Assembly: GCA_003224075.1 (NCBI GenBank)
Contig: QHYF01000137.1
Span: 1 to 6,497, forward strand
Direction: 5' to 3'
DNA length: 6,497 nucleotides
DNA from: Acidobacteriota bacterium
GTDB taxonomy: Bacteria; Acidobacteriota; Terriglobia; Acidiferrales; UBA7541
Both the position numbers and the translations under genes were made by a program. Shown one piece after another: positions 5,956 through 6,497 of this stretch. Numbering within the stretch: the stretch's first letter is position 1; the number at the start of each line of letters is the position of its first letter. Below the pieces are notes generated by a model, which was given only the letters and a program-made list of their open reading frames with translations, had not been told where the DNA came from and made no database searches.

Positions 5956-6497
5956 TCAGCTTGCAAACTTCGGTAATCGATTTTGCCGCGATTCGAATGC
6001 AAGAATGACGGCACGCTCCATGAAAAGCCGCGGCTCGGGCTCTTGATGGAGCGTGCCGTCATTCTTGCATTCGAATCGCTCGTTGAATGTCAGTCGCTCG
6101 GCGGGATTCCCCGCGCTATCCGCGATGAATTCGAGTATGGCCTCGCCCTGGCCCTCGCGGTAGCAGATCTCGATCGAGTCCACCAGCCGCGCGCGCGACT
6201 CCGGATTGACGGCCAGACGGTCGACCAGCACGTACACCGCTTTCGAAAAGTCCACATCGAGCAGCGTTTCCGGCGAGGAGAATTCGTGGATGCGGCCTGC
6301 TTGATACAGCCGGTTGAACCCGCGCTTCTGAAGATCCAGCAATGCCTGCCGAAGCGCATCCTGCGGAGGACCGGCAGGCGTTTTCTTCCCACCGCGTTTC
6401 GAATTGCCGGGCGCTGCCGGCCCGGCAATTCGAAACTGGTGCAGCACGTAAAAGCGGCGCCCCGGCGTGAGCGACAAAATCCGCGTGGCAATTTCGT
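5956..6497 (-). CDS. uvrA: UvrA N-terminal fragment (5' end outside window)
   Basis: The frame is open from the right edge (GAA at 6495, reading EIATRILSLTPGRRFYVL) to TGA at 5956-5958. The TTG at 6477 is not the true start, because EIATRIL upstream matches UvrA and about 135 N-terminal residues, including the first Walker A, lie outside. Recognisable segments are LLDLQKRGFNRLYQAGRIHEF and LLDVDFSKAVYVLVDRLAV (UvrB-binding region), then ERLTFNERFECKNDGTLHQE and PEPRLF. The first zinc module shows CKND, with the second cysteine replaced by aspartate. I recall similar forms in acidobacterial UvrA, so this may be native. After EPRLF the frame enters the inverted copy and reads non-homologous residues (MERAVILAFESRQNRLPKFA) to the stop. 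The linker HQFRIAGPAAPGNSKRGGKK is variable in the family and holds another perfect inverted repeat. Confidence 0.9.
   Translation of the reverse strand, partial: EIATRILSLTPGRRFYVLHQFRIAGPAAPGNSKRGGKKTPAGPPQDALRQALLDLQKRGFNRLYQAGRIHEFSSPETLLDVDFSKAVYVLVDRLAVNPESRARLVDSIEICYREGQGEAILEFIADSAGNPAERLTFNERFECKNDGTLHQEPEPRLFMERAVILAFESRQNRLPKFAS
5988..6079. repeat. Perfect 34-bp inverted repeat at the uvrA break
   Basis: The left arm 5988-6021 and right arm 6046-6079 are exact reverse complements; the loop is 6022-6045. The right arm is native uvrA (it encodes ERFECKNDGTLH on the minus strand) and the left arm is its inverted copy. The loop ends themselves nearly pair: minus-strand AAGAGCC can pair with GGCTTTT through one G-T wobble, as expected if a 3' end folded back and primed its own copying. 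The far end of the inverted copy merges with native codons for R-I-A through at least eight shared bases (CGAATCGC). It is not a terminator: there is no T-run and it lies in mid-gene. Confidence 0.95.
6396..6436. repeat. Perfect 17-bp inverted repeat in the uvrA linker
   Basis: The arms 6396-6412 (gtttcgaattgccgggc) and 6420-6436 are exact reverse complements with a seven-base loop (gctgccg). The repeat lies inside the N-terminal uvrA fragment and is translated as FRIAGPAAPGNSK, in a stretch I regard as variable linker between the conserved YVL and DLQKRGF segments. The length and perfection make chance unlikely. It could be an inserted palindromic element or a second product of fold-back copying. 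It has no T-tract and does not look like a terminator. Confidence 0.85.

Larger units (their letters stand above)
4136..6497 (-). pseudogene. uvrA: uvrA, excinuclease ABC subunit A, disrupted (5' end outside window)
   Basis: UvrA is the dimeric, zinc-containing ABC ATPase that finds bulky DNA lesions with UvrB in nucleotide excision repair. Sequence from about UvrA residue 135 onward is recognisable, but it is split over two frames. The first part (6495 to about 6022) ends at EPRLF, where SFNNP should follow. A 34-bp inverted copy of the gene itself comes next, and UvrA resumes at about 5999 with RIAAKSITEVCKLTV in another frame. Compared with E. coli UvrA from memory, about 150 residues are missing, including the second CxxC of zinc module 1 and the insertion domain. 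Further on, 69 codons of ATPase I are tandemly duplicated. A working UvrA is not expected from this allele. All remaining sequence is stop-free with intact motifs, so the damage is very young or artificial. Whether another uvrA exists cannot be seen here. Confidence 0.9.

Noticed and set aside
5988..6079. Inverted repeat as mobile-element ends or a MITE
   Set aside because: One arm is native uvrA coding sequence and the element has no target-site duplication or internal sequence beyond the native 24-base loop, so fold-back copying explains it better.

Overview
The window reads as one end of a GC-rich bacterial chromosome contig. My best guess is Acidobacteriota. This is inference from the protein style (kinesin-light-chain-like and classical TPR proteins, short secreted hypotheticals, the flavour of the UvrA and SprT-like proteins); there is no rRNA or other phylogenetic marker. 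No tRNA, rRNA, CRISPR, transposase or phage gene is visible.

Layout. On the + strand, bases 2-523 hold the 3' end of a TPR protein gene cut by the left edge. Then come about 160 bases carrying a short dispersed repeat, and a small membrane-protein ORF (681-875). From 966 to the right edge everything is on the - strand and reads as one tightly packed operon. In transcription order it is uvrA (6497 to 4136), a secreted TPR protein (4139-2745), two small exported hypothetical proteins (2740-2228 and 2231-1710) and a SprT/YgjP-like zinc metallopeptidase (1685-966). Two junctions are ATGA stop/start overlaps, one gap is 4 bases and one is 24 bases, so translational coupling is likely. The operon promoter lies beyond the right edge.

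The most notable feature is the state of uvrA, the damage-recognition ATPase of nucleotide excision repair. It is broken twice within about 0.8 kb. First, just after the conserved EPRLF segment the gene turns back on itself: a perfect 34-bp inverted copy of its own sequence follows a 24-base loop. It then rejoins uvrA about 150 codons downstream in another frame, so half of the first zinc module, the insertion domain and adjacent sequence are missing. Second, a 207-bp stretch encoding the Walker B/D-loop/H-loop part of the first ATPase is tandemly duplicated, identical and in frame. The rest of uvrA is free of stops. The damage is therefore either very recent or an artefact of amplification or assembly; inverted junctions with deletion are typical of whole-genome-amplification chimeras. 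A third structure, a perfect 17-bp inverted repeat, sits further upstream in the same gene.

A second theme is a 23-nt repeat of the form CTTG-N2-CTGAGC-N5-CGAAGG. It occurs between genes at 554-576 (with a degenerate second copy) and inside the secreted TPR gene at 4033-4055. There it is translated, exactly where the signal peptide is expected to be cleaved. I see no new defence or biosynthetic system in this window.
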